A stretch of DNA of 6,227 bases from an uncultured Mucispirillum sp. (GCA_947177675.1 CAMWVK010000107.1:1-6227), one strand, 5' to 3'. Positions 1 through 6,227 are shown, counted from the first letter of the stretch. The notes: generated by a model not told the origin, from the sequence alone. Numbers and translations: made by a program.

Positions 1-73
1 ATTTTTAAGCAATTAACTTATCTTTATCTGTATGTTTATTTAATAGTAATAAATTAATATTTAGGAGCAGTTC

Positions 74-1726
74 ATGGGTAGTAATAAACGGCAAATCAGT
101 ATATTTAACATAATTGGTACTGGTTATGGTATGCTTGTAGTAATTATACTGGGTATATCAATTCTTTCAATCAACAGGATTAGTTTTATTGATAGAAATT
201 TGGCTGAAATTAATAATATTAATTCAGCAAAACAAAGGATAACAATAGATTACAGAGGTTCAGTGCATAACCGCTCTATATCTATTAGAGATGTTGTACT
301 TGCAGATAATCAGGCAGATTTGAATAAATATCTTGAAGAAATACACTTTGAAGAACAGTTTTATATAGATGCAAAAAATCGTATGATGGAAAATTTTGTT
401 AATAAAAATATGCTTACAAGTGAAGAAAAAGCTATTTTAGATAAAATAAATAATACAGAAACAGCTGCAATGCCATTAATCCAAAGTGTTATAGCCGATA
501 AAAAGGCAGGTAATAATGTAGATATGATGGATAAGTTAAATAAAGTTCGTCCATTATTTGTAGACTGGTTAAAATTTATAAATGAATTTATTAACTTAGA
601 AGAAGCAAAAAATCAGGCAGTTACCCCTATAGTTACAAAAAGCACAGCAAACTTTAAAATGATGATGATATTAAACTCTTTTATTGCATTAATACTTGGC
701 TTTTCAATTGCATTTTTCATTATCAGATACCTTGTAAAACTTTTAGGCGGCGATCCGCAGGATGCATCTAAGAGCTTTAATGCAATTGCACAGGGTGATT
801 TATCTAATGAAATTAAAGCTAACCAAAAAAATCCAGAGAGTATGCTTTCTCATATTGTCTTTATGCAGGGACATTTAAGAAATGTTATTAAAAATATCCA
901 GCATTCAGCAGAAGAATTAGGCAAAAGTACCCATGTTGTAGCATATTCATCAAATCAGGCTCAGCATGCAGCAGAAGAACAGCATGAAGCATCTATGCGA
1001 AGTGTTGACCAGATAAAAATAATCAGTGCAGGCACAGCAAAAATTGCAGAAATCGCAAGACAGACAGAGCAGAATTCTGAAAAAACACTAGAGCTTTCTA
1101 AAAAAGGTAATGAAGCTATGAATAACACTACAGAAGCTATTAATAAAGTAAGTTCTACAGTGCTTGAAACCGCTGAAAAAATTAGAAACCTTAAAGATAA
1201 ATCAACAGAAATCAGTGGCAGTGCTGGCTTAATTGCAGAAGTTGCAGACCAGACTAACCTGCTAGCATTAAATGCAGCAATTGAAGCAGCAAGAGCAGGC
1301 GAACATGGCCGTGGGTTTGCAGTTGTTGCAGATGAGGTAAGAAAACTTGCAGAAAGAACAGGGGACACTACTGCACAAATTACTAACATGATTACTGAAA
1401 TTCAAAAAGAAATTGAAATAACAGTATCTGCTATGGAACAAACACTGCCACAGGTAGAAAAAGGTTTAGAACTTGCAGGCATTACAAGTGAAATTTTAAA
1501 TGAAATTCAAAAGCAGGCCCATGGGTCTCTTGCTATGGCTCAAGATGTAAGCACATCATCTACTGAACAGGAAAACGGCATAAATACTATTGAAACATAT
1601 TTAGCTGAAATGGCTGATATGTCATCTAATACTCAAAGCATGATGCAGGAAAATGTTAAAGAAGTTGAAAAACTTGAAACAATTTCTGTTCAATTAAAAG
1701 AAGAAGCATCTTTCTTTAAATTATAA
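74..1726 (+). CDS. Methyl-accepting chemotaxis protein (transmembrane chemoreceptor)
   Basis: An inner-membrane chemoreceptor that passes a periplasmic stimulus to CheA/CheW and so to the flagellar motor. Seen in the 550 residues: a hydrophobic segment at about 11-33; a mostly helical periplasmic region at about 34-195 containing [17 protein letters not shown] (60-76), which resembles the four-helix-bundle (4HB) MCP sensor family; a second membrane segment at about 197-221; a HAMP-like stretch at about 222-275 beginning LLGGDP; then the long cytoplasmic coiled coil. The signalling tip is canonical ([18 protein letters not shown], 393-410, then [19 protein letters not shown]). E/Q pairs at 302-303, 332-333 and 498-499 sit in methylation-site-like contexts. 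The protein ends FFKL, without an NWETF-type CheR-docking tail. The start is supported by AGGAG at 63-67, six bases before the ATG. No sigma-28 promoter is evident in the 73 upstream bases. The family is certain; the ligand cannot be predicted. Confidence 0.97.
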   Translation: MGSNKRQISIFNIIGTGYGMLVVIILGISILSINRISFIDRNLAEINNINSAKQRITIDYRGSVHNRSISIRDVVLADNQADLNKYLEEIHFEEQFYIDAKNRMMENFVNKNMLTSEEKAILDKINNTETAAMPLIQSVIADKKAGNNVDMMDKLNKVRPLFVDWLKFINEFINLEEAKNQAVTPIVTKSTANFKMMMILNSFIALILGFSIAFFIIRYLVKLLGGDPQDASKSFNAIAQGDLSNEIKANQKNPESMLSHIVFMQGHLRNVIKNIQHSAEELGKSTHVVAYSSNQAQHAAEEQHEASMRSVDQIKIISAGTAKIAEIARQTEQNSEKTLELSKKGNEAMNNTTEAINKVSSTVLETAEKIRNLKDKSTEISGSAGLIAEVADQTNLLALNAAIEAARAGEHGRGFAVVADEVRKLAERTGDTTAQITNMITEIQKEIEITVSAMEQTLPQVEKGLELAGITSEILNEIQKQAHGSLAMAQDVSTSSTEQENGINTIETYLAEMADMSSNTQSMMQENVKEVEKLETISVQLKEEASFFKL

Positions 1727-1739
1727 TAATTCATACATA

Positions 1740-1777
1740 ATTAAACTCTGCTGCCTTATAATGTGGCAGAGTTTAAT
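1740..1777 (+). terminator. Stem-loop terminator candidate after the chemoreceptor gene
   Basis: A perfect 12-bp inverted repeat pairs 1740-1751 (ATTAAACTCTGC) with 1766-1777 (GCAGAGTTTAAT). Two wobble pairs and one G-C pair can extend the stem inward, leaving a loop of about 8 bases. It begins 14 bases after the MCP stop codon. The downstream tract is AT-rich (TATCTTTATAAA) but lacks a clean run of T, so it would be a weak intrinsic terminator or an RNA 3'-end stabiliser. The gene on each side has its own expression context, which fits termination here. Confidence 0.6.
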
Positions 1778-1871
1778 ATATCTTTATAAAAATAGACTTT
1801 ATTCTAAAAATTTCATATTTATTTCAAGGATTTAAAATTACAAACTTTTATGACTAATTAAAATTCACTGC

Positions 1872-1902
1872 TTGCATTTTTTCGCTAATTATTTTATATA
1901 CT
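1872..1902 (+). promoter_or_regulatory. Sigma-70-like promoter placed against the start codon of the small Cys protein
   Basis: TTGCAT (1872-1877) resembles a -35 box. A -10-like hexamer follows as TATATA at 1895-1900 (17-base spacer) or TATACT at 1897-1902 (19-base spacer). With either choice, the predicted transcription start falls on or within a base or two of the ATG at 1907, so the transcript would have essentially no leader. This is a motif match in AT-rich DNA and needs 5'-end mapping to confirm. Confidence 0.4.
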
Positions 1903-1906
1903 TAAT

Positions 1907-2098
1907 ATGAAAGAAAAAAATCAAAAAGGAATAAACTGTTTTGACTGCATACATTTACAGATCACCTGGCAGCCTGCCACTCCTTATGCATGCAAGGCTA
2001 TTGGGTTTAAGTCTAAAATGATACCATCAATGGAAGTGTTTAAAAATTCAGGCAGTCAATGTATGCATTTTGCCACCAAACCCAAAGCTAAGCAGTGA
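1907..2098 (+). CDS. Small four-cysteine protein, putative zinc-ribbon-like, function unknown
   Basis: A 63-residue soluble protein with cysteines at 11, 14, 29 and 52 and histidines at 16 and 54. It opens with CFDC followed by IH, then has WQPATPYACKAIGFKSK (21-37) and SGSQC (48-52). The CxxC pair plus two further Cys suggests one bound zinc or iron-sulfur site. The pattern matches, from memory, a small conserved family in Proteobacteria and related phyla that is sometimes labelled uracil-DNA glycosylase; at this length it cannot be a complete glycosylase, so I do not adopt that name. The start is forced: an in-frame TAA lies at 1886-1888 and no other ATG, GTG or TTG occurs before 1907. The bases from 1886 to 1906 contain no G, hence no Shine-Dalgarno sequence. 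It stands alone, 180 bp after the MCP gene and 141 bp before corA. The sequence pattern and Cys spacing make it a real gene despite its size; its role is unknown. Confidence 0.8.
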   Translation: MKEKNQKGINCFDCIHLQITWQPATPYACKAIGFKSKMIPSMEVFKNSGSQCMHFATKPKAKQ

Positions 2099-2100
2099 AT

Positions 2101-2127
2101 AAGCAGATAAACCTGTTTATACTGCTT
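2101..2127 (+). terminator. Hairpin just after the small Cys gene, possible terminator or attenuator
   Basis: AAGCAG (2101-2106) pairs with CTGCTT (2122-2127), and ATAAA (2107-2111) pairs with TTTAT (2116-2120). One base is bulged (A2121) and the loop is CCTG. The hairpin starts two bases after the TGA stop. No T-run follows, so it is not a textbook intrinsic terminator. A second copy of AAGCAG, in the final codons at 2090-2095, can pair with the same right arm as a competing structure. Confidence 0.4.
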
Positions 2128-2130
2128 TAT

Positions 2131-2151
2131 GGGCTAACAGCTAATTAGTCC
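2131..2151 (+). other. Second small hairpin in the same intergenic gap
   Basis: GGGCTAA (2131-2137) can pair with TTAGTCC (2145-2151) through seven pairs, one of them a G-T wobble, around a seven-base loop. It lies three bases after the previous hairpin and is the most GC-containing element in an otherwise AT-rich gap. No T-run follows. It could form a double-hairpin 3' end with its neighbour, or be chance. Confidence 0.3.
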
Positions 2152-2210
2152 AACATTATAAACCAGCTTATATATTTACATCATTTTAAATCACTTTAAC
2201 TTAATAAATC

Positions 2211-2216
2211 TATAAT
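2211..2216 (+). promoter_or_regulatory. Candidate -10 box for corA
   Basis: An exact TATAAT lies 23 bases before the corA ATG. It would start transcription near 2223 and give a leader of about 17 bases that still contains the GAGAG ribosome binding site at 2228-2232. No good -35 hexamer is seen at the usual spacing and there is no extended -10 TG, so the call rests on the hexamer and its position alone. Confidence 0.35.
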
Positions 2217-2239
2217 GGTTGAAGTAAGAGAGCAGTAGT

Positions 2240-3286
2240 ATGAATAAAAAACTTTTTTTAAAATCAAAAGGTGCAGCTCCCGGCACAATTATTTACGAAG
2301 GCGATACTGCACCAGTTCAAACAAACATTACATATTGCAGAATTATGAATGACAAGGTAATTGAAAGCAGTGTTATAGATTCTAATACTAAAAATAAAGC
2401 CATTACATGGGTTAGAATAACAGGACTTGCTGACAGCAGCAGAATAGTGGAAGCATTAAAACCATTTAATATTTCAAACCTTACTTTAGAAGATGTTTTT
2501 GAAACATATCATAACCCTAAATTTGATGATACTTTTGATTATAACTTTATTATTATGCGTTCATTAAGCATTAATACTGCTATGCAGGATAACCAGATTG
2601 CTTTTATACAGAAAGATAATTTTTTAATTACTTTTGAGGAATATCACTGTGATGAATTTAATATTGTTCTGCAAAGAATATATAAACATTTTAATAATTT
2701 TTATACACGAGGAAGCAATTATCTTTTATATGCCTTAATTGATGCTGTGATAGATAACTACATAATGATATTAAATTCTATAAACTTATCAGTAGACAGT
2801 ATAGAAGATACTATGATACAGGATGTTACATGTCCATGTGATACTTCTGAACTTTTTACATTAAAAAGGCATATAAACTTTTTATCAAGACATACAAGAG
2901 CCTCTTATGATGTTATAAACCAGCTTTTAAAGCTGTCCATAGAAAACAACAGTGAAGATACTTTATCTATTGTGCCTTATTATGAAGATTTATGGGAGCA
3001 TGCTGTGTATTTAAATGAAGCTATTTTATACTGCAAGGATTCTATCCGCTCAGTATATGATGAGAATATGTCAAGAATGCAGTTAAAATCTAATAAATTT
3101 ATAAATATACTTACTCTGCTTTCTACATTAATGCTGCCACCAGTGGTTATAGCCGGTATCTTTGGAATGAATTTTGAAGAGATACCATTTTCATCATATA
3201 CTTATGGATTTACAGTAAGTGTATTTATTATGTTCGCTGTTTCATTTATGCTTGCATGGTTTTTTAAGAAAAAAAAATATTTTTGA
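2240..3286 (+). CDS. corA: CorA-type magnesium/cobalt transport protein
   Basis: A pentameric inner-membrane channel for divalent cations, Mg2+ and in some members Co2+ or Ni2+. The 348 residues hold a large cytoplasmic N-terminal domain with LEDVFETYHNPKFDDTFDY (83-101), a long helical stalk, and two C-terminal membrane segments at about 287-308 and 322-342. The signature GMN is at 309-311 and the protein ends in KKKKYF. From memory it aligns almost without gaps over the last 65 residues with Thermotoga maritima CorA (351 residues): N285 matches the pore Asn288 and D250 matches the regulatory metal-site Asp253, while D85 probably matches Asp89. The outer-loop MPEL motif is altered: NFEEIPF keeps the first Glu (313) but has Phe317 where Glu is usual. 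The start is supported by GAGAG at 2228-2232. Its neighbours give no clue to a special role. An A9 run (3269-3277) encodes the lysine tail. Confidence 0.95.
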   Translation: MNKKLFLKSKGAAPGTIIYEGDTAPVQTNITYCRIMNDKVIESSVIDSNTKNKAITWVRITGLADSSRIVEALKPFNISNLTLEDVFETYHNPKFDDTFDYNFIIMRSLSINTAMQDNQIAFIQKDNFLITFEEYHCDEFNIVLQRIYKHFNNFYTRGSNYLLYALIDAVIDNYIMILNSINLSVDSIEDTMIQDVTCPCDTSELFTLKRHINFLSRHTRASYDVINQLLKLSIENNSEDTLSIVPYYEDLWEHAVYLNEAILYCKDSIRSVYDENMSRMQLKSNKFINILTLLSTLMLPPVVIAGIFGMNFEEIPFSSYTYGFTVSVFIMFAVSFMLAWFFKKKKYF

Positions 3287-3364
3287 TTATTTACTTTTAC
3301 AATAACATAAAAATATATTATATTTGCAAAATAAATGATTGATATTTTCATATAATATTGATAG

Positions 3365-3370
3365 TATAAT
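3365..3370 (+). promoter_or_regulatory. Candidate -10 box for the amidase-fliR unit
   Basis: An exact TATAAT lies 33 bases before the amidase ATG. Its predicted transcript would start near 3377 and include the AGGTG ribosome binding site at 3396-3400. The nearest -35-like hexamer, TTGATA at 3339-3344, is 20 bases away, longer than the preferred 16-18. The 3287-3403 gap is extremely AT-rich, so chance matches are likely. No terminator-like hairpin separates corA from this gene, so read-through from corA is also possible. Confidence 0.3.
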
Positions 3371-3403
3371 TATTTGATTTTATAAGTATTACTGCAGGTG
3401 TAA

Positions 3404-5212
3404 ATGTATATTATAGATAGATTTAGATTATCACTTTTTGTAGTTTTCTATCTTTTGGTATCATCAGCTTTTGTATATGCCAGCCAGATTGATGATATGT
3501 ATAAGGATTTAACACTCCTTGACAAAACTGCACAAATTGGCAGAAAATCATATACTACAATTGGTGATAAGTTTTATAAAGTTTATGCAGATAATCCATC
3601 AGGCAAATATGCAGATGATGCACTTTTAGGTGCTGCAAGAGCATACAGGCGTTCTTTTGAGCGTTTTAATATGCAGATAGATTTAGACAAATCCCTTAAC
3701 TATTATAGAATGGTGCAGGGAGCATTTTCTTCTGCTGCTGCAAGAAGGGCTTATTTGGAAAGTGCAGATATTTTTCTTGCAAGGCGTGACAGCACTTCTG
3801 CAAAATTTATTTTAAATAAGCTGATACAAAAGCATCCTGACAGTACAGAAGCCCGCGAGGCTGATAAAAAACTTGCTTCACTTAACACTAATAATCGCTC
3901 TACTATTACAAAACCTAACCCAGTTATAACTGCAAATAATCAGGTAAAACAGTCAGTAAATAAACCAGCAAAAGAACCAGTGAAAAATATTGCAGAAGAA
4001 GATGATAAAGATGTAGTATCAGTTTCTGCCGGGCAGGATTCTGGAGCGACATCATCAGGCAAAACAGTAAATGTACATGGCATAAGATATTTTTCTGATC
4101 AGGACTATACAAGAATAGTTATTGATTTATCTAACAATGCAGAATATTCAAGCCACTGGCTTAAAGCAGATGAAGCACTTCATAAACCACCACGCTTAAC
4201 TATTGATATTAATAACTCAATACTTAACAGTAATGTATCAAGAAATTTATCTATAAAAGATGGGCTTTTAAGTGCAGTCAGACTTGGGTATCATCCGCAG
4301 GATAAAAGAACACGGGTTGTCCTTGATTCTGAAAATGTAAAAGATTTTACAGTATTTCAAATGAGCAACCCAAGCAGAATAGTTGTTGATGTATTTTCTT
4401 CTGAAAGAAAAGAGAAAGTCAAAAGACCTGTTATTGCATCTAATACACAAGTGGCTAAAAATAATCAGCCCACAGCAGATATGAAAACAAAACGCCCTGA
4501 TGACTTACCAAAAGATATTACTCTTGGTGCCGCATTAGGGCTTAAAATAAGAACAATTGTTATTGACCCAGGACATGGCGGAAAAGACCCAGGTGCAGTT
4601 TATAATGGTTTAAAAGAAAAAGATATTGTTCTTGAAATAAGTAAATATCTTTATGAGTATTTAAAAGCAGACCCTGACTTAAATATTCATTTAACAAGAA
4701 ATAAAGATATTTTTATACCACTTGAAGAAAGAACAGCTATTGCTAATAAATTAAAAGCAGATATATTTGTATCAATACATGCAAATGCTGCAAAAAATAA
4801 AGCTGCATCAGGACTTGAAACATTTGTATTTAATGTAACAAATGATAGAGCAGCACTTGAAGTAGCTGCACTTGAAAATCAGGCAACTACTAAATCTATT
4901 TCAGATTTACAGGGTATTTTAAAAGATATTTTAAAATATTCTAAACTGGAAGAGTCTGTTTCCCTTGCAGGCTCTGTGCAAAGCTGTCTTGTAAGAAATG
5001 TTAAAGCAGCACCAAAGCAAAATCTTGGAGTGAAACAGGCACCGTTTTATGTGCTTGTAGGGGCAACTATGCCAGCTATCCTTGTAGAAACTGGCTTTTT
5101 ATCAAACAATGATGATGCTTCTAAATTAAAGTCATCAGCATATAGAAAAAAAGTAGCAAAGGGTATATATGATGGTATTAAGGAATATATATCAAAATAT
5201 AATAATTTCTAG
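3404..5212 (+). CDS. amiC: Exported N-acetylmuramoyl-L-alanine amidase (TPR-AMIN-Amidase_3)
   Basis: A zinc-dependent periplasmic hydrolase cutting the bond between N-acetylmuramic acid and the L-alanine of the stem peptide. Seen in the 602 residues: a signal peptide (1-26, probable cleavage VYA|SQ); a helical TPR/YbgF-like region (about 45-160, with NPSGKYADDALLGAARAYRR and HPDSTEAREADKKLA); a low-complexity linker (about 162-220); an AMIN peptidoglycan-targeting domain (about 222-332); a second linker; and Amidase_3 (about 383-596). All key residues are present: H391 in DPGHGGKDPGA, E405 in LKEKD, H459 in VSIHANA, and catalytic E562 in VETGFLSN. The 480-530 helical insert resembles the regulatory segment of AmiC-type enzymes. 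It is longer than E. coli AmiC (about 417 residues) because of the TPR region and linkers. The start is supported by AGGTG at 3396-3400. It precedes fliR by 9 bp, so it is probably co-transcribed. The symbol is by domain similarity; amiA or amiB naming is equally possible. Confidence 0.94.
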   Translation: MYIIDRFRLSLFVVFYLLVSSAFVYASQIDDMYKDLTLLDKTAQIGRKSYTTIGDKFYKVYADNPSGKYADDALLGAARAYRRSFERFNMQIDLDKSLNYYRMVQGAFSSAAARRAYLESADIFLARRDSTSAKFILNKLIQKHPDSTEAREADKKLASLNTNNRSTITKPNPVITANNQVKQSVNKPAKEPVKNIAEEDDKDVVSVSAGQDSGATSSGKTVNVHGIRYFSDQDYTRIVIDLSNNAEYSSHWLKADEALHKPPRLTIDINNSILNSNVSRNLSIKDGLLSAVRLGYHPQDKRTRVVLDSENVKDFTVFQMSNPSRIVVDVFSSERKEKVKRPVIASNTQVAKNNQPTADMKTKRPDDLPKDITLGAALGLKIRTIVIDPGHGGKDPGAVYNGLKEKDIVLEISKYLYEYLKADPDLNIHLTRNKDIFIPLEERTAIANKLKADIFVSIHANAAKNKAASGLETFVFNVTNDRAALEVAALENQATTKSISDLQGILKDILKYSKLEESVSLAGSVQSCLVRNVKAAPKQNLGVKQAPFYVLVGATMPAILVETGFLSNNDDASKLKSSAYRKKVAKGIYDGIKEYISKYNNF

Positions 5213-5214
5213 GT
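5211..5214 (+). promoter_or_regulatory. fliR ribosome binding site overlapping the amidase stop codon
   Basis: AGGT at 5211-5214, within AGGTAAT, shares its first two bases with the amidase TAG stop (5210-5212) and lies seven bases before the fliR ATG at 5222. Ribosomes finishing the amidase would sit on this site, so translational coupling is likely. The site fixes the ATG at 5222 as the fliR start. Confidence 0.6.
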
Positions 5215-5221
5215 AATCATT

Positions 5222-6010
5222 ATGGGGTTTACTGACCTGTTTGAACCAAGCCGTCTGCTTACTTATTTTTTAATAATAATGCGTATGGGCGGTTTATTTT
5301 TTACAGCACCAGTTTTCAGCAGTTCATCTCTTTTAAACCCTGTCCGTATGATTTTAGTTTTAATAATATCTTTACTTTTACTTCCTGTTGTTACACCTGT
5401 TACTATTACAGACCCAAATATTTTATGGCTTGTAGTAAGTGTTGCAAAAGAAATATTAATAGGTGTATGTATAGGCGGCATGACAAGCCTGCTTTTTTCA
5501 GGTCTGCAGCTTGGCGGTTATCTTGTAGACTATCAAATAGGCTTTAGTATGGTTAGTGTTATAGACCCGTCTACTAACTCAAATGTATCATTTACTGGTC
5601 AAATTTATAATATTTTAGGCACATTAATATATCTTGGTATATACGGCCACCATATATTTTTACGGGCAGTAGGACAGTCCTTTGATTTTATGCCTGTTGG
5701 AGATTTTACTTTTAATAAAGATGCTCTAATGTTTATATTAACTACTTTTATTAAAATATTTGTAATTGCTATACAGATTACAGCACCAGTATTTATCGCC
5801 CTTATGGTAACAAATGTAGTTATGGGAATACTTGCAAGACTTGTTCCCCAGATGAATATTATGGTAATAGGTTTCCCCATAAAAATCACAATAGGTGTGC
5901 TTATGCTTACAGCATCTATGCAGCTTTTCTATATAGCTTATGAAAAAATTGTGTTTGAATATTTTAGACAAATACAGAAATTCTTTGAAATAAATGGACT
6001 TTTAAATTAA
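5222..6010 (+). CDS. fliR: Flagellar biosynthesis protein FliR (type III export gate)
   Basis: An integral membrane protein that forms, with FliP and FliQ, the export gate inside the flagellar basal body, through which rod, hook and filament subunits leave the cytoplasm. The 262 residues match the family's usual length of about 260. Hydrophobic segments lie at about 12-32, 42-60, 68-92, 127-145, 172-198 and 212-238. Family hallmarks are RMGGLFFTAPVFSS (21-34), GYLVDYQIGFSMVSVIDPST (99-118) and ARLVPQMNIMVIGFPIKI (205-222). The virulence-type homologue SctT/YscT is the alternative, but these motifs and the nearby chemoreceptor favour flagella. It follows the amidase gene by 9 bp. The usual partners fliP and fliQ (upstream) and flhB (downstream) are not adjacent here: upstream is the amidase, and at least 190 bp without a clear gene follow. 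Confidence 0.95.
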   Translation: MGFTDLFEPSRLLTYFLIIMRMGGLFFTAPVFSSSSLLNPVRMILVLIISLLLLPVVTPVTITDPNILWLVVSVAKEILIGVCIGGMTSLLFSGLQLGGYLVDYQIGFSMVSVIDPSTNSNVSFTGQIYNILGTLIYLGIYGHHIFLRAVGQSFDFMPVGDFTFNKDALMFILTTFIKIFVIAIQITAPVFIALMVTNVVMGILARLVPQMNIMVIGFPIKITIGVLMLTASMQLFYIAYEKIVFEYFRQIQKFFEINGLLN

Positions 6011-6227
6011 TTTATCTATAAAAGCAGTATTATTTTCAATATGTGTTTTTACTTAATACATAAGCTCTTATTCTTATTTTGCTTACTTAATATTACATAT
6101 TGCAGTGTTTCATAAATTATATATATTATTAAAAATAATGCTATATTAGAATAAATAAAATAATAAACTTAAAAATATATCCAAACCGCAGCAGTGTATA
6201 TGCTAATACAAAAGGTAAAGAATATAT
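6011..6227. other. AT-rich tail with no supportable gene
   Basis: I find no convincing coding region, RNA gene or strong terminator here. The stretch holds a short imperfect direct repeat (TTACTTAATA...CATA near 6049-6062 and 6083-6098) and an all-AT hairpin at 6125-6139. An open minus-strand frame runs from the window edge to a TAG at 6141-6143 (28 codons, hydrophobic). An AAAGGT at 6211-6216, followed by AT as the last two bases, could instead precede a plus-strand start at 6226. Neither can be decided from this window. Confidence 0.4.

Noticed and set aside
13..46. Possible promoter for the MCP gene (TTAACT at 13-18 with weak -10-like TATTTA or TAATAG)
   Set aside because: The -10 matches are poor or wrongly spaced (18-22 bases) in uniformly AT-rich DNA; the true promoter could also lie outside the window.
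961..1389. Long minus-strand open frame inside the MCP gene (142 codons)
   Set aside because: It lies wholly within the conserved MCP signalling domain on the other strand. Its product is a Ser/Ala/Leu/Val-rich mirror of the repetitive coiled-coil codons with no recognisable domain.
1778..1906. Search for a small RNA, riboswitch or tRNA between the MCP terminator and the small Cys gene
   Set aside because: No stable paired structure or conserved RNA motif was seen; apart from the promoter-like element it appears to be plain AT-rich spacer.
3273..3284. Perfect palindrome AAAAATATTTTT at the end of corA as a terminator
   Set aside because: It is all A/T with no loop, overlaps the last codons and has no stable stem, so it is not a credible terminator.
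3338..3363. Direct repeat ATTGATA at 3338-3344 and 3357-3363, 19 bp apart, upstream of the amidase
   Set aside because: A regulator site was considered, but seven-base AT-rich repeats are expected by chance in such a biased gap and there is no inverted symmetry.
3924..4450. Minus-strand open frames inside the amidase gene
   Set aside because: They are antisense to the linker and AMIN domain, with no domain and no ribosome binding context; the plus-strand protein explains the region.
5263..5971. Several minus-strand open frames inside fliR
   Set aside because: They overlap one another and the well-conserved FliR coding sequence, and have low-complexity Ile/Lys/Thr- or Tyr/Lys/Asn-rich products; they are shadows of fliR.
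6041..6115. A 24-codon plus-strand frame encoding a hydrophobic peptide (begins MCFYLIHKLLFLFCLL)
   Set aside because: There is no ribosome binding site at proper spacing, and AT-rich DNA readily gives Phe/Leu/Ile-rich short frames; chance is the simpler reading.

Overview
The window is AT-rich bacterial DNA, with coding regions low in GC and intergenic stretches lower still. It carries five genes, all on the plus strand. Codons end mostly in A or T (AGA for Arg, ATA and ATT for Ile, TTA for Leu). A flagellar export gene, a membrane-spanning chemoreceptor and an exported AMIN/Amidase_3 protein point to a motile, Gram-negative (diderm) bacterium. A low-GC member of the Deferribacterota such as Mucispirillum, or a similarly AT-rich delta- or epsilon-type lineage, would fit. 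This is an inference from composition and gene content, not a species identification.

Layout: (1) 74-1726, a complete methyl-accepting chemotaxis protein, followed by a stem-loop terminator candidate at 1740-1777. (2) 1907-2098, a 63-residue protein with four cysteines. It has no Shine-Dalgarno sequence and a promoter-like element directly upstream, so its mRNA may be leaderless. Two hairpins follow its stop codon (2101-2151). (3) 2240-3286, a CorA-type divalent metal channel very close in layout to Thermotoga CorA. (4) 3404-5212, a periplasmic N-acetylmuramoyl-L-alanine amidase with a signal peptide, a TPR-like helical region, an AMIN domain and a catalytic Amidase_3 domain. (5) 5222-6010, FliR, a core membrane component of the flagellar type III export gate. 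The last 217 bases hold no gene I can support.

The first three genes look like separate transcription units, with spacers of 117-180 bp and promoter-like elements. The amidase and fliR form one tight unit: 9 bp apart, with the fliR ribosome binding site overlapping the amidase stop codon. MCP and FliR both serve motility, and the amidase remodels the peptidoglycan through which a flagellum passes, although its more usual role is daughter-cell separation. CorA and the small Cys protein have no visible functional link to the others.

I found no mobile element, CRISPR array, RNA gene or clear novel system. The most notable points are the apparently leaderless small Cys protein, the coupling of amidase to fliR, and the competing hairpins after the small gene.
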